Under the pieces are notes generated by a model that saw only the letters and a program-made list of their open reading frames with translations, made no database searches and was not told where the DNA came from. A program made the position numbers and the translations under genes. 64,000 bases of DNA from Rhodoplanes sp963840055 (GTDB lineage: Bacteria > Pseudomonadota > Alphaproteobacteria > Rhizobiales > Xanthobacteraceae): the NCBI GenBank assembly GCA_963840055.1, contig CAWIXM010000045.1:209761-273760 (forward strand), in the 5' to 3' direction. The number at the start of each line of letters is the position of its first letter. Position 1 is the stretch's first letter. Positions 63,350 through 64,000 of the stretch are shown one piece after another.

Positions 63350-63580
63350 CCACCGACCTCGATGGCCTATCGCATGCCGATCTGAAGAGCTTGGTGCTGA
63401 AGCTGCTCGAAGAGGCGGCCGAGTTGCGGCGGACAGTTGCGGCGCAACGCGACGAGATTGCCCGGCTCAAAGGCGGACCTGGCCGGCCGAATATCAAACC
63501 CAGTGGCATGGACAAGGCGACCGAGCCGAGGCCGCCACCGCCGACTGGGAGCGAGCCGCGGCAGAAGGGCGGCAAGACTT
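63350..63580 (+). pseudogene. IS66-family transposase N-terminal remnant
   Basis: LSHADLKSLVLKLLEEAAEL, then RRTVAAQRDEIARLKGGPGR and PNIKPSGMDKATEP is the leucine-zipper and linker start of IS66 TnpC proteins. Beyond about 63580 the similarity ends, so only about 75 codons remain. From 63580 to 63800 I see no supportable gene. Confidence 0.7.
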
Positions 63581-63814
63581 CGAAGCTTTCGATCCACGAG
63601 GAGCGGACCGTAGTCCGCCTGAGCGGTATGGCGAGGCGCGCTGCTTCGGATACGATCCCCTCGCAGCCGAGCTTGCAGGCATGGCGGAACACGGTCTCGC
63701 CGTCCGCATCGACTTAGGTGATTTTGAACACGGTAGCCATCCCGAATTCAGCCAGATTCGGGCCGCCAGCCCTACCTAATTGTGCGAAGCATTCTGTACG
63801 TCATGTCCCAAAGA

Positions 63815-63995
63815 AAGCAGCGCGGGCTGATCCTCGCCAGGCTGCGACCAAGGCCGGCGACGTTCGCCTCAAGGTGCCGAAGCTTCGGGCACAGGAAGCC
63901 ACAGCCGGTGCAACTCGCGGGTGGCGGCATCACAGTCGTCTACACACCATGCGGGGCGGAAGTCTCGGACCAGCACTACGAGCGATAACGCCGTA
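63815..63995 (+). pseudogene. possible IS256/mutator-type transposase fragment
   Basis: RADPRQAATKAGDVRLKVPK, then LRAQEATAG resembles the conserved T-x-A/S-G-x-V-x-LKVPKL segment of IS256 transposases. The fragment is short, frameshifted around, and runs to the right edge of the window. Low confidence. Confidence 0.4.
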
Positions 63996-64000
63996 AGGTG

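Overview
The window looks like a chromosome or large contig segment from a high-GC alphaproteobacterium, most likely order Hyphomicrobiales (Bradyrhizobiaceae/Xanthobacteraceae-like). This is inferred from the mix of TRAP and Liv transporters, CoA-linked aromatic catabolism genes and a 106-bp double-hairpin repeat of a type common in that group. No rRNA, tRNA or CRISPR array was seen. About 1-54 kb is dense catabolic sequence. About 54.4-64 kb is an eroded island of IS elements, recombinase fragments and small accessory genes.

Layout. 0-5.3 kb: the 5' part of an indolepyruvate ferredoxin oxidoreductase gene (minus), a complete TRAP transporter (plus) and a TauE/SafE permease. 5.4-12.2 kb: an IS3 relic, then two inverted copies of the 106-bp repeat bracketing a cupin, a second TRAP transporter, a MarR regulator, an FMN reductase and a beta-keto acid cleavage enzyme. 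12.1-24.8 kb: eight minus-strand genes in one block encode four molybdopterin (DMSO reductase family) catalytic subunits and four iron-sulfur partners. Two pyrogallol transhydroxylase/resorcinol hydroxylase-like pairs flank a tandemly duplicated second Mo-enzyme module. The first catalytic subunit is fused to a membrane-anchored SCP2-like domain. A perfect 12-bp inverted repeat lies upstream. 25.1-32 kb: a LysR regulator, two cyclase/formamidase-like hydrolases, an SDR, a 3-hydroxyacyl-CoA dehydrogenase and a dehydrogenase-hydratase fusion. 32-53.2 kb: a minus-strand array with a Liv ABC transporter, a CoA transferase, a three-subunit Mo-hydroxylase, HyuA/HyuB, an acyl-CoA ligase, a thiolase and a GntR regulator. 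It is followed by an EthD-like protein and a split B12-dependent acyl-CoA mutase with an acyl-CoA dehydrogenase.

Working together (inference): uptake systems import carboxylated or aromatic substrates. Mo enzymes hydroxylate or transhydroxylate the ring. A Mo-hydroxylase plus HyuA/HyuB may oxidise and open or carboxylate a ring. CoA ligase/transferase, dehydrogenases, hydratase, thiolase and mutase carry the product to central metabolism. The MarR, LysR and GntR genes and two candidate operators suggest several substrate-controlled units.

Caution: several well-conserved genes contain single-base frameshifts. All are net one-base insertions near short homopolymers, so sequencing error is as likely as gene decay.
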